From NCBI RefSeq assembly GCF_000315625.1, contig NW_005434664.1, positions 295,765-359,764 on the forward strand: DNA of 64,000 nucleotides, in the 5' to 3' direction. Position numbers and translations under genes: made by a program. This DNA is from Guillardia theta CCMP2712 (Eukaryota; Cryptophyceae; Pyrenomonadales; Geminigeraceae). Of this stretch, positions 1 through 10,905 are shown one piece after another. The first letter of the stretch is position 1, and each line of letters starts with the position of its first letter. The notes beneath the pieces are model-generated. The model saw nothing but the letters and a program-made list of their open reading frames with translations. It had not been told where the DNA came from and searched no databases.

Positions 1-203
1 GAAATTCCATCTGTCATGTGACTTAAATATTTCCCCCCATGCTCCTTCCTTGTGCTCTTCACACTTGGACCAACCGTCCTGTCCTTCTCATCTTTCCTTC
101 CCGCCCTCCGTCCCTGTCGTGTCCACTTTCCCCTTCCTCCCTCTGACCACAAAAGCCGTTGTTGCTCCTGCGCTCAGAGGATCGCAATATCCCCGGCCAA
201 CGA

Positions 204-1110
204 TCAGTCGTCATCAATCGTCTGCACTTTCTCAACGATAATGTCTTCCAGGTCCTGCACAGCCTGCAATCATCGCATGCTAGATTGCGTGACGACGACC
301 TGGAAGGTGAAGAGTCCGTTGGTATTCTTGAAGTAGATCATGTCATTGACTTGCGCATCCGACCATTCTTCTCCCACCTCCTGCTCCCAACATCATCCAT
401 CATCGTCCTTCATCTCCCCTTTTCTCGCCCTTCTCACCTTGACGGCTGACCGCAGGTCGTTCGCTGACAGGTAGCCGTCCCCATCCTGATCCCATCTCTG
501 AAGCACGGATGTCATCCTCTCGCAGCAAGAACGAGTATCTGATAAGTTCCTCGAAGATGCGATGCAGAGTCGCCCGACTGACCTCTACCTGTCACTCTCC
601 TTCATCACCCACCGCGAACACCAACTCCTCCTCAACCTCCTCAACCAGCACCTTCTCTGCTTCCTCCTGCACCCCCCCCCCCCCCCCCTCCCCTCGTCCT
701 CCTCGTCCTCCTCTACCGGTTTCTTGAGCGCAAACCCGAGAAGGCGAGAGAGCATGCAGACAAATTCAGGGAAGTCCAGCACCTGGGGACGAGCGGGCAG
801 GCGTCACCATTGAGATGAAGCTGCGACAAAGGGCCATCACTCCGTTGGGATGGGCCGACTCTTCGTTGATGAACTCCTCCACCTCCTGCACGACCTGTGA
901 CCTCGCTACCAGCCTCCAGCTCCACCGACCTCGAGCGAGAAATGGGCTCCGAACGTCCCGAGGAACTGAGAGCGGGAGGGTGAGGGACTACAGGAGGAGG
1001 CAGGAGGGAGGCGTTTACCTTCTGAATGTCAACAGCGTCAACTCTGCCGTCCCCGTCCCCTGCATTGGAGTAAGAAAAGAGATGCACTTGTGCGTTTGGG
1101 GTAGGTCTCT
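204..1110 (-). CDS. EF-hand calcium-binding protein, multi-exon, 5' end unresolved
   Basis: Calmodulin-like protein read from the minus strand. Three or four EF-hand loops are visible: DAGDGDGRVDAVDIQK-type (about 1030-1065), ESAHPNGVLDFPEF, recovered by splicing a 58-nt intron out of about 800-860, and WDQDGDGYLSANDLR (about 455-500). A fourth, degenerate helix-loop, NDMIYFKNTNGLFTFQ, lies near 300-350. The last exon reads AVQDLEDIIVEKVQTIDDD and stops at 204-206 after a 36-nt intron (264-299). The loops keep Asp/Asn and the central Gly, so calcium binding is likely for at least two. The first exon was not found; upstream DNA to 1250 is open but has no clear start. The target or pathway cannot be deduced. 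Confidence is high for the EF-hands and moderate for exon structure. Confidence 0.6.
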
Positions 1111-1287
1111 TCACCATCCAAGAGTGTGAAAGATCTGCGGGAAGATATGATGTCAGTGCGATGAATTCAATTAGGACAGGAAGGAAATACAACGACAGAG
1201 GGTGGAAAGCTGCAATGCATTCAATCAGCATGCTCAGCACACAAGATAGCATTCAGACTGTATATTGCTGCAAACCTCTCCCATCCG

Positions 1288-1433
1288 ATGTTCATCCCAT
1301 CATTTCACCTTCTTATCTCGCATATCACATGTTCATCCCATCATTTCACGTTCCTATCTCGCATATCACATCTTCATGAAATCATTTCACGTTCTTATCT
1401 CATACATCACATGTTCATCCCATCATTTCATGT
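1288..1433. repeat. 41-bp tandem repeat, about 3.5 copies
   Basis: Copies begin at 1288, 1329, 1370 and 1411, each starting ATGTTCATCCCATCATTTCA or a close variant. The array lies upstream of the EF-hand gene. The flank 1434-1740 has no supportable gene and contains a short CCACCC-rich patch (1515-1600). Confidence 0.85.
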
Positions 1434-2178
1434 TGTCTTTGCTCACGTTCTCAGTTGTTTCAGCTGCTCCTCCTCTAGCCGATCCACCATGGCGCCTCTA
1501 ACCTGAACCAAACTAAATTACCCCACCCCCATGTCATCAACCCACCCTCATATTTAGCTATATGTACCCACCCTTATAACACCTTTTGTCCTACCCCTAC
1601 CACAACGAGATGGAGAACCGTTTGCTATCACTTTGTACCTGGTTAAAACTGCTCTACCATCAGGGTCCTTACTTAACGACATAAATCACCAAAGGACTAA
1701 TATAATCAGTTTATTTTCAAAGTTTAACATGATATTTCAACTCACGATAGAGTTGTTGGATTGTTGAAAGTTCCCCCCATTCTGCATTTCAGCGGCCATG
1801 GCGACCGCACGAGGGAGACGTAACGAGCAGGAGCATGATGAGAAGGAGGAGGAGAAGGAGGAGGAGGACGATGAGGAGGAGTGATAGGATGATAACAATG
1901 GGGATGACAATGGAGAGGTGGGGATGAAGGGGAGTACGATAGTGTCATTGCATCGAGATGAGGAGAGCAACATGTTGAGCGGTGTGTGCAGAACAAGGCA
2001 TGAAAGCAAATCTCAAGAAAGTTTTGGGGGAGATGGGCAGAGACATAGACAGAGAAAAGCGAAGAGAAAGAGGGAGAACGCAAGGAGATAAGCAGAAGAA
2101 AAAGACGATGAATATTTGATCACAAGGTGGTTTGAGATGCTTACACTGATCTGCATCGCAGGATTTCTGTGAGCGAAG

Positions 2179-3514
2179 ATGTTCAATGTCCGGCAGCTGA
2201 GGTTCTTTGCGTTGGCGCTGCTGCTCCAATGGACAAGACGGGCGCACTCGTTCTCGTCTCCTGCTCTCTTCTCATTTACACGACCCTCTCATCCCAAAAC
2301 TTGCAGGGCGACGGGTATCACGCTGGCACGATGCACCTTGCCTCCTCCTCCCCCGCCCCCTCCTCCTCGCAAACAGGAGAGAGAGACGCGCGGTTTTCCT
2401 TCTGTGAGGAAACCGAAGATTGAGGAACCCCAGGCAGGAGCATGGCGAGATGATCTGGACCTCGGATTGAAGAGGCTGAGAACGACGCGAGGAGGGGGGA
2501 ACGAGATGGGCAAGAGACAGGCAGCATCGTTGGAGAAGGCTAAGAAGAACAACCGCGCTCCTCCTCCCATGCTCACAAGGGCAGAATGGATCGCCGCCTT
2601 CGAGATCCATGGAGCGAAGGACGCGAGGGAGCTAGGAGAGCAGTTCATCATGGCGAAGCAGGGAGAGTTTGTAGATTTGGAGCTGCGCTGGAGAACCCGA
2701 GGCGCCAGCAATGCTGAGGTTAAGAAACGGCTAGGACAGGCAAACAAGGTGAAGAGGAGGAGGAGGAGGAGGAGGAACAGCAGCAGATAGGGTAGCTGGA
2801 GTGGCAGATGATAAGGGGTCTAGAGGGGAGGAAAGGGGAATTTGGAAGGGCTGCAGCTGGGGTATCTGCAGCAGCTGAACTGACACGGAATGCAAGGTTC
2901 GCAAAGATGCAGAATATCAGGAGAAGCTGGCTGCCAACCCTGCCACGCATTCCTCCTCATGGGCAAGCGGGAAGAAGATTCCGAAGCCTCCCGCAGGGCT
3001 CATGTTCAGGTGAGGGGGAGGAAGTGGTCAAGGAGTTGGTAGCACTGTGGGAATGAGGCGAGGTGAAAAAATGGAACGAGGATGATGGTGGAATGATTTA
3101 GCGGGGTTGGTGGTGCTGTGGGCAGGGAAAGAAGGTGGATGACGATGCGGACAGATATTTAGAGCGAGCCAAGGAGGATGGGCAAGTCCTTCCGATGTCT
3201 CAACCCCTCCGAACAGGGGTAACCCTCTCTCTCTCTCTTTGCGTCCCTATCTAGTTCGTCCTTTTCTCCTGTCCTCTTCGCCCCCCCCCCCCCTCTCAGT
3301 CTCTTCTCCCCTCTCCTCGCTGTCTCTCCTCGCGTTTTTGACAGGTGCGAGTCAGGTCCGCGAGGAATTCTTCGATCCGGACAGGGTGGAGAGGAAGCTT
3401 ATCAGCGCCTCCAAGGTGACTCGCGTGCCCGCGAAGGGCCTGCGCTGACAGGATGAGCAGGGTGGGAGCAACAACCAGAGGCTGCTGGGTGCCGCCAAGA
3501 AGAAGTCCAAGTAG
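2179..3514 (+). CDS. Nucleus-encoded plastid-targeted protein of unknown function
   Basis: The start at 2179 gives a signal peptide (MFNVRQLRFFALALLLQW) that would be cleaved at RRAHS/FSSPALF. Phe at the first position after cleavage, followed by a Ser/Arg/Pro-rich basic stretch, matches the bipartite leader of cryptophyte and diatom plastid proteins. The mature part is basic and soluble: LTRAEWIAAFEIHGAKDARE, then LRWRTRGASNAEVKKRLGQ at the end of exon 1. Later exons read RKDAEYQEKLAANPATHSS (about 2900-3010), VREEFFDPDRVERKLISASK (3361-3415) and, after a 36-nt intron (3416-3451), DEQGGSNNQRLLGAAKKKSK with stop TAG at 3512-3514. The Lys/Arg-rich tail and small size would fit a ribosome- or nucleic-acid-associated role, but no family is recognised. 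Targeting is inferred from the leader; the middle exon junctions are approximate. Confidence 0.6.
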
Positions 3515-3894
3515 AACTTGTCATCATCACTCTTGTAAGATAAGAAAGAACCATGCCGAGTCAGGACGTCGCATCTCCTGCTCCTCGCTGAAAAACGTGT
3601 AACAGCCCAGCCCAGCTGAGATGGGAACATGTCCCTTTGATCACAGCTCGGCTATCGTCCACCTCCTAGGACGACCTCACGCGTTGAGTCTTGATCCCTC
3701 TGTCGATGAGAATCTCTTGCGCCTGGTAACATTGAGCAGCGAGCTCCCCTGCATTCCGGCACTGTCCCTCAGTGTGCTCGTGGTGTTGAGGGAGGCGGAT
3801 CCTTCCACCCCTGTGCTCAGAGATCCTTTCGTCCTGTTCCTGAAGTGTGCTGTTAGGACACATTGTCGAGAGGAAACCGAGGCAAAACAAAATT

Positions 3895-4090
3895 CTACCT
3901 TAAACGAAGCATACGAGAAGAGGTGGAGGAGGAAAGGGAGTCAGCATTCAGCCTCCTTGAACCGTCCTCTGACGATGTCGTGCCGTCTTCCCTTGACTTC
4001 CTGCTGTAACCAGACCGGCTGCGGAAGCCTCTGCCACTGCTGCCACTGCTACTGCTCTCACTGTTGCTGCTGCTGCCACTGGCACCGTTG

Positions 4091-4131
<41 letters not shown>

Positions 4132-5978
4132 ACCTCCCAAGAAGCTGGAGAACAATCCTCCAAGAAAGTTGCCAGCCGAGGAGGAGGAGGAGGATTTCTT
4201 TCCTCCCTCGTCAGTCCGAGTGGAGTTCTTGTCTTGCATGTTAACGGGGAAGTTACGGAAGAGCTTTGAGCGGTAAGAACCAAGCATGCCTCCTGCTTCT
4301 GTGCTCGTGGTCGTCTGGGTGGAGTTGCTCGTAAACCTCTTGCGCGTGCTGCTTTGGAAAATTTCACGGAATAGATCTTTCTGCTGCTTGGCCTCTTCCT
4401 GCGAGAAATCTTAGTGAAATAGTCTCACCAAAGATGGCAGAGACGACGGACAAGAGGGAAAGATGACGGATAAATTACCTTGGTGATCTTGCCAGACTCA
4501 TCCTTATCAAAGATCTTGAATCTCTTAAGGAACCACTTCTTGGGATCAGCAGAAGCTTGCGCTCGGAGGGCAAGAGATGGTCGAATGTGTTTGGTGAACT
4601 CATCAATGTCGATTGAACCATCCTTGTCATCATCAACCTGTATCCATGTCAGCATAGACAGCAAGCCAAGCCGACACAGCGTGCCCACCATAGCAAAGAT
4701 CACGCTTGTGCTCTTCCTCGGGACAAGGGTAGACGTCGTGGTGGCATCCTGCCCAGAGCTAGTGGTCGAAGGAGTTTCGGACTGCATTCCTCCGTCACAA
4801 AAACTCTCATGACTTTCTTCGCATGTCTCACAGTCCCAGTCGATCTTGCCTCAGAGAATCCTTCACGTGCAGCAACTTTCTCGATGTCGGATGGGCTGAC
4901 CCCAGCTGCAAGAAGTTTCCCCTCCAGCCGTCTCAACCTGATTCGCCTGTCATCGGAACCGAAGGAAACAGATTGTGATTTACATCTCGTCGCTAGCTCT
5001 TTTCTGCTTCGTCAACTCTGTGTTTGGCACGAAGTCAGGAGCCTTTTCGATCATTTCTGGGAGATGAACCTTGAATCACAGCAGATTTCTGCTTCAAGTC
5101 CTTATTCAGATCCTTGATAAGGCCCTCAATCTCCTCCTGAGAATTACAAGCAAGCAGTCAATGGCTCCACGTGAACGTTGACAAGAACCTGGCGAGGCTT
5201 GTTTGAATCTTGAGCCTTGAGGTTGGAGAGCTCCTTCTTGAGAGAAATGTATTTCTAGAATTGAAGAGTCAAGTCAAAATCTAGAAGAAGACGAAGAAGA
5301 CGAAGAACAGAAAGTATCCGATACAAGTTTGGAACGGTTGACTCACATCTTTCTCCTGCCTGAAGGTTGAGACAGAGACTTGCTTCTGCTTTTCGATTTC
5401 AGCAAGGGCAGCCTTGGTCTCTGAGAGCTTGCTAGTGATCTACAGAGCGAATCAACATGATATGAGATACTAGCATGAATATTGACAATCACCTTTGAAA
5501 CTTGTGTCTGAAGCTCTGAACTTTTCTGCTTCTCGTCTTGCAACTCCAACCTCGTCTTCTTCAATGCCTCACTCTTTCTCAGCTTCTCGTCATCAACATC
5601 GGTCGCCCACTTGTCGCATCGAGCACGATTCTTCCTGGCCTTGATGAGGTTGGCATTGCAAACCATCAACTCTTCCTTGCGCAGTTTCAACTCTGAGATG
5701 GCCTGCTTCAGCCGAGCGTTCTCCGTCGCAACCTTCCCAAGGGTGGTTTTGAGGAGGCTAATCTGCTGTTGCAACGCCAAGCCCTTGCCGATCTCGTCTA
5801 TCCCCTCTGCAAGGCCAAAAAGTTCAGCTGAGGAAAGGAGACTAGCTATGGACTTACTGGCTATATCCTGCGAGGAAGCTGCGCTCGATCGCGATCGATC
5901 CATCCTCTGGTAGAAGAACGCTACAGCTGCAAGGAGTGCAACCATGGCGATAACGAGCGAAACCTTTGCAGCCGACAT
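3895..5978 (-). CDS. Membrane-anchored coiled-coil protein with C-terminal EF-hands and poly-Ser tail
   Basis: Start at 5978. Residues about 5-23 (KVSLVIAMVALLAAVAFFY) form a single N-terminal hydrophobic segment, probably a signal anchor. It is followed by a long heptad-rich region (ISLLKTTLGKVATENARLKQ, KLRKSEALKKTRLELQDEKQ) continued in exons ending near 5343, 5185 and 5045. The C-terminal half has EF-hands: DDDKDGSIDIDEF (about 4615-4650) and FDKDESGKITKEEAKQQ, the latter created by splicing 4485 to 4398. The last exon carries GSYRSKLFRNFPVNMQD and a Ser run encoded by a CTG/CAG triplet repeat. A 37-nt intron lies at 4947-4983. One frame discontinuity, an apparent extra G on the coding strand near 5069, is not explained by any intron I can see. 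It is likely a calcium-responsive membrane tether; partner unknown. Confidence 0.65.
4094..4130. repeat. (CTG)n triplet run coding for poly-Ser
   Basis: About twelve uninterrupted CTG units on the plus strand, read as AGC serine codons in the minus-strand EF-hand gene. It is likely length-polymorphic. Confidence 0.9.
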
Positions 5979-5984
5979 ACTTGC

Positions 5985-6640
5985 TATCGAGTCGAATTAT
6001 CCACTAACGAGCTTTACTTCACCTACACGGAAGTTAGCAGTATGCCAGAATGCACAGAGCATAACAAAGACATTAATATCGATATGATACAAACAGGTAC
6101 AACATCAGGATTCACCTGCAAGATTGTATTCCCTCCAATTTAATGCATAGAAGGTTCGCCACAAGCCGAAAACGAATCCTGACACCGCAAGGGTTAAAAT
6201 TCACCTTGAAGTGTGTCGACAAGGAGATCAAGCAATCGTCTCTTCTCGTTCCTGGTGATACCTATCGATATTACAAGGCTTCGCCTCAGCCTGATCCTTT
6301 CTTTTCCTCGCTTGTGAACCAAATCTTACTCCGCTCTTATCATGGCTGAAACTGACCGACAGGCCAACCTCCAATCCTTATCGTCTATACACGTCTTTCT
6401 CCCTTCTTCTACAGGAATGCTTTTATCTGCTGCAAGTTAGACATCCACCATTCAATGCCTGCATCCCTGAAATGTCTCTTTCTCCTCCTCTGCTCCGGCC
6501 AACCCCGAAATCAGTTACTGAGCCCTCGATTCCTCCTGCCTGAAGGTAACTTCCACTATCATGTCTTCCTTCTCCCTTCACATCTTTAGTCTGATCATTT
6601 CCACAATTCTACGCCTCCCCATCACCTCGCCCTGTCCTAC
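5985..6640. other. Intergenic, no supported gene
   Basis: Upstream flank of the gene starting at 5978. It holds a 68-codon open frame on the plus strand (6143-6349) without recognisable domains or splice signals. I see nothing else that can be supported. Confidence 0.4.
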
Positions 6641-7270
6641 GTTCCCTCCATTCCCTGGTCCCCCTGCCTGCTATCCGCCATGAACGGTGCGCGGCTACGT
6701 GGCTCGAGTAGAACAAGGGCAAAGACTGGAGGTGGGGGTACATATGCAGGGGTGGGTTCTTGATACGTTGGATAAGTCATGGTGGGGTCGTGATATTTGT
6801 CAATTTTTCTCCATGGGGTCATCAAATCATCCATGATCACGGGTTATTTTTCCAAGATATTCAAGGGTAGAGGAACAGGTACTGGCAAAAAGGTATGGTG
6901 GGGTAGTAGACTAGTCCTTGACATTGTGAGGGGTTGTAATTTTCATGGGTAGGGGTCATACAGACCACCAGTGGCAGGGCTTCCTATGGAGGGTTTCAGG
7001 TGGGCGAGGTTCTCTACGTCTGCGGGTGGGGGTAGTCGTTTATGAGTTGATGGGTGGAATGAAGGACATGGGGTACCTACCCCACCCCATGAAATATAAG
7101 AAAACTTCTGTCTGAGAGGGGTACTTGATTCACTACCCACCCATGTCATTGGTGAATCTATTAACTTTTCACCCCTACTTATTTGCTTGCACCCGTCAGT
7201 GGAGCCGAAAAGTACCCACCCTTGAAACAGAGATACCACCCCTACAAAAATTATCACCCACCTGATCCTG
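6640..7270. repeat. GGGGTA/CCACCC-rich low-complexity block
   Basis: Dense short words GGGGTA, GTACC, GGGTGGG and their complements in an otherwise AT-balanced background, with no conserved frame. The same texture recurs at 26.65-26.76, 36.74-39.45, 51.23-52.19, 58.20-58.60 and 62.40-62.50 kb, always between genes. Its origin is unknown; it is not a tandem repeat with a fixed period. Confidence 0.6.
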
Positions 7271-7284
7271 ATGATTAGTAGGGT

Positions 7285-8000
7285 AAGGCCGGCGGCGTGG
7301 GCCCGGCTGCACTGAAGTCCCGGCGACCGTACGATCGGCCCGCCCGGCGCCGGGCTCGGCGCCCCGGGCCCCGGGCGCGGCCGCCGCGGCCCGGCCGGCC
7401 CCCGGGCCCCGGATCATTGCATGATCATCGGATCGGACACTGTCAGTGACGCCGGCCGGGCCGTGTCGGGCCATCGTAGTTAACTCAGACGGTCACTGGC
7501 CGACGGTTACCGGGCCGGGCGCGGCCGCGGGCCAGGCGGCCGGGCCGCCGGTGAGGTAAATGAGGCTAGCCTCAGGCTCCGAGTGCCTTAGTCACGGTCT
7601 TGCCGAGTCCGATCAGTCGGACCGGTGACCGTGTCAACGGTGATGAGTCGCAGTTGAACTTGAACGGTCAAGTTCACGGTTGGCCCGGTTCGGAAGTTCT
7701 GAGTCGGACACTCGCCCCGGATGCCAGCCTGAGAGTACCGGGTCGGACCGTGACTGGCACTCAGCGCCTTTGGAGGCTGAGGCTTGCCGCTGGGCCTGTC
7801 ACCGTGTGTCAGCCTGTGGCGGCGCAACTTGCCAGGATCATCGGATGCGGCAGGAAAGGACACTGTGACAGGGAGGCCTGACAGTGAACTTCGGAAGCTG
7901 ACGAAGATCCTGGACCGTCCCGGATGCAAAATCAGTTTACAAGTCGGACGGTAGGAACACCTGCCACATCTTGCGAGGCCAAGAGACCATCCGGGGCCAG
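7285..8000. repeat. GC-rich block dominated by GGCC/CCGG and GTGAC/GTCAC words
   Basis: The left half (7285-7560) is nearly pure runs of GGCCCGG-type palindromic words. The right half is enriched in GACCGT, GTGACC, AACTTG and AGTCGGAC. Open frames across it look like composition artefacts. Related blocks occur at 18.50-18.60, 31.29-31.47, 44.89-45.52 and 61.97-62.36 kb. An imperfect copy of ATCTTGCGAGGCCAAGAGAC at about 7968 recurs at about 8220. Confidence 0.6.
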
Positions 8001-8386
8001 CGCTACGGTTGAAACGGAGCTGGGGTTGGAGAATCAACCGTCTGGGGATTCGCAGATATTCCGAGTCTCGGAGTCTATCCTGCTGCAAACTTCCAAGCAG
8101 CTGTTGCAGGCAGCACATGTTCACACCCACCAATACTTTTTGCGTGGAATCCTATCGCAATGCAATTGGAAATTGCTCCAACTGGGCTAAATCAGCGTTG
8201 AGATCATCCAGCGAGAGAAATCTTGCGGGGCAAAGAGACCATCTACTCGCCTCTTTGAAGTTGAAGCCTCGGAATGATTGCTCTTCTGGTAACTCACTCC
8301 GGTAAAACACTTTACTAAATTACAAGCGGAATCATCAGGTAAATCGTTTTTTACCTGTCAACATCATGATATACTGTCTACAAACA

Positions 8387-8605
8387 ATCTTTCGTTGTCC
8401 TCCCCTACAATGTTCCCTCCTCGCGTCATCGACGGTCCCCACGGGCTCCTCTCCTTCATCCTCAGCCTGCTGTACCCGCCGTCCTCGGCGAAGTCTCCTC
8501 GGCGATCGATGGAAGGGCGCATGCAGCAGGGGACTGGAGACGGGGCACGAGAAGGCGCACAGGGCGAAGCCTTGAGGGAGCTTGAGTCGTCGACAATAAT
8601 TCTTG
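8387..8605 (-). repeat. SID-G repeat, copy A
   Basis: A 215-bp segment almost identical to copy C at 10009-10225. Read on the minus strand it encodes two imperfect units with a 26-27 residue period: RPSIDRRGDFAEDGGYSRL and GPSMTRGGNIVGEDNERL. The pattern S-I-D-x-x-G-x-[FI], then a Gly-rich turn, recalls NHL-type beta-propeller blades, but the period is shorter than usual. It could be a gene relic or a non-coding repeat; both strands are open. Confidence 0.6.
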
Positions 8606-9339
8606 CATCGTGATGATGCCACGAAGTTGGATTCTGGCGGCAAGAAAAAGAAGGTAACATGATCGCGCTGCACATTTTCTAGAGGGAGATGGATACTCGA
8701 TGAATGGTGAGAAAGTACGGCAGATAGCAGGGCGAACAGGCAGACTGGGGGGATGGAGCGTGCACGTTGGCTGCAGGGAGGAGGCAGGGCTTACTAAAGA
8801 CTGAAAAGGGCGCCCCCAGTCAGCAGGGATTCGGAGACGATCTCCGGAGAATATGGGACGAATTGTTTGCCTTGCTTACAGGCCAAGAGGGCTGACTGGT
8901 CAGCATATTTGCAAAACTTCTTCTTTCAATGACGCAGTTTTTGTGTCACGTTACCACCTGAGGCCGGTGCCATTGCAAATTCTTGAAAACCCTCTTTTTC
9001 ATCGTACATCCCGCTAAACCTCGTCCCATACTGTATCCAGTTATTCAGATCACGTTACTTGTCAAAGGATACGCACCGCTTCTAAAGATCGATGACATTG
9101 TATCATTCCTTGAGTAATAACGCCCTACAACGAACTTGTGCATCACGATCCCCTGTACTTTTTCAAGTGAGAATTTCAAAAAAGAGACCCAACTATCCTC
9201 AAAGAATGCATTTTTGCTGGATTTGAAGATGTCGTATGCAATGGTTTAGACATGAAATGTAGATCCACATTGGTCATCATGTTGCTCTCCCGACACAACT
9301 GCAGATTTTTTGTCGGTGCTTCCCCATCACAACACCCGG

Positions 9340-9480
9340 CCCACACGCCCTGCAAACATCCCCTCATGTGCAAGGCCCTCGATCCATCTGCAAGGACGGA
9401 TACTACAAGGCGGGGGATGCCCATGGCTGGTGCTGTCTAAGCAGAGCCTGAGCAGCTTGAGAAGCTGCAAGGGAGGGCGA
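9340..9480 (+). repeat. SID-G repeat, copy B
   Basis: The plus strand reads CARPSIHLQGRILQGGGCPW followed by SLRSCKGGRW. It is highly similar at DNA level to copy E (12225-12385), which lies on the opposite strand, but lacks about 30 bp that in E encode a second PSID unit. Confidence 0.55.
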
Positions 9481-9600
9481 TGGATAGGAGGAGGATATAA
9501 CAAGGACTAAAGAAAAGAATGAATAAAGAAGTTTGACGAGCGATGGATAGGAGGAGGATATAACAAGGACTAAAGAAAAGAATGAATAAAGAAGTTTGAC
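9478..9600. repeat. 63-bp direct tandem duplication
   Basis: The segment starting CGATGGATAGGAGGAGGATA at 9478 is repeated without a visible mismatch from 9541. It directly abuts SID-G copy B. Confidence 0.95.
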
Positions 9601-10008
9601 CGAGCTGTGCGTAGCTTTGAAGCTTTCAGCAGTAGGAGAAGAGATTTTTGATTGGCCAGGGGCCAGTGGCGGGGTGGATGCATTGGACAGAACGCGGCTG
9701 GAATGCTGACGAAGCAGCACTGTCTGTCAGGTATGAAAGACTTGTAGACGACTAGGCCAGGTACATTCTTCGTTTCTCCTTCTCAAATTCACATGGTTTG
9801 TGTTGGATACTGGTTGTAACAGAAAACAGCATTCAATACGGTATCAATCAATGACAATGACAAGACTGACGTAAATACTTTGAAGTACATGGATGAGTAG
9901 CAAAAATGCTATAACACGTAGGATACATGCAAGATATATTCGACTGCAGGATATGATACAATTTATATACAATCGTTACACTACACCTAGTTTTGCACCT
10001 TACAGCCA

Positions 10009-10225
10009 TCTTTTGTTGTCCTCCCCTACAATGTTCCCTCCTCGCGTCATCGACGGTCCCCACGGGCTCCTCTCCTTCATCATCAGCCTGCTGTACCCGC
10101 CGTCCTCGGCGAAGTCTCCTCGGCGATCGATGGAAGGGCGCATGCAGCAGGGGACTGGAGACGGGGCACGAGAAGGCGCACGGGGCGAAGCCTTGAGGGA
10201 GCTTGAGTCGTCGACGATAATCTCT
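10009..10225 (-). repeat. SID-G repeat, copy C
   Basis: Near-perfect duplicate of copy A in the same orientation; differences are a handful of substitutions. The flanks differ, so the duplicated unit ends close to these limits. Confidence 0.7.
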
Positions 10226-10520
10226 GACTGAGAGCACTGTCCAGTGGATGGAGAGGAGGGACGAGTGATGATGTAAGCAGGGATGCACATTGTTTCCAGA
10301 GAGTGGGGAGCAGCGGCAGGCGAATAGGATGGAGAGAATTCTTCGAATGCCTCTATATAGGGTGGAGGGGAGTCTTTATTAAGGGAAGAACGTCAGCAGG
10401 TGTCACAGGTGTCTTCACGTTATACGAAATACCGTGATATCAAGAATTTCTTCTCATAGTTACTCACGGGTGCCACTGGCTGACGTCAGCATTTCCTTTA
10501 AACTGCCTCCTTCCGAAGAT

Positions 10521-10540
10521 CGGTCTTAGCGTTAAGACCG
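10521..10540. repeat. Perfect 8-bp inverted repeat
   Basis: CGGTCTTA / TAAGACCG with a 4-nt loop (GCGT). It is short and could be a protein-binding palindrome or chance. Confidence 0.5.
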
Positions 10541-10905
10541 TTAAACATCGAGTACGCCCACCCCCCACCCCTCAAAAGGAAGGAATTTGACCCCGTGATA
10601 CTTCGGCCGGAAGAGCGTACCGAGACTGCACGGAACAGCACGGCTCAGCACGGCTAAATTTTACAGTGATGCCATGGTCCGCGTGACGCATGTAGTAAAA
10701 CATCATGTGTCCATGTGACTTGTCGACGCACCCAAAGACGATCCTACCTCGTGCCTCCCAGGAGTCTTATCGCCCCTCCTTGCTCTTCTTTACCCGCCGC
10801 CCCCTTCCCTCCCTGCAAGCTGACAGACGTCTCGCCTCCTGCTCCTCCCTTTGCTTCTTCGAGCACTCTAAGCTTTCTGGGTCCTTCGAGCTTTAAGCAA
10901 GTCTC

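Noticed and set aside
7196-8133. Arg/Gly/Pro-rich frames in the GC-rich block
   Set aside because: High GC removes stop codons on both strands; no domain or splice structure.
8364-8675. Complete small secreted proteins at SID-G copies A and C
   Set aside because: Both strands are open and the DNA identity is too high to separate coding constraint from recent duplication, so they are listed as repeats only.
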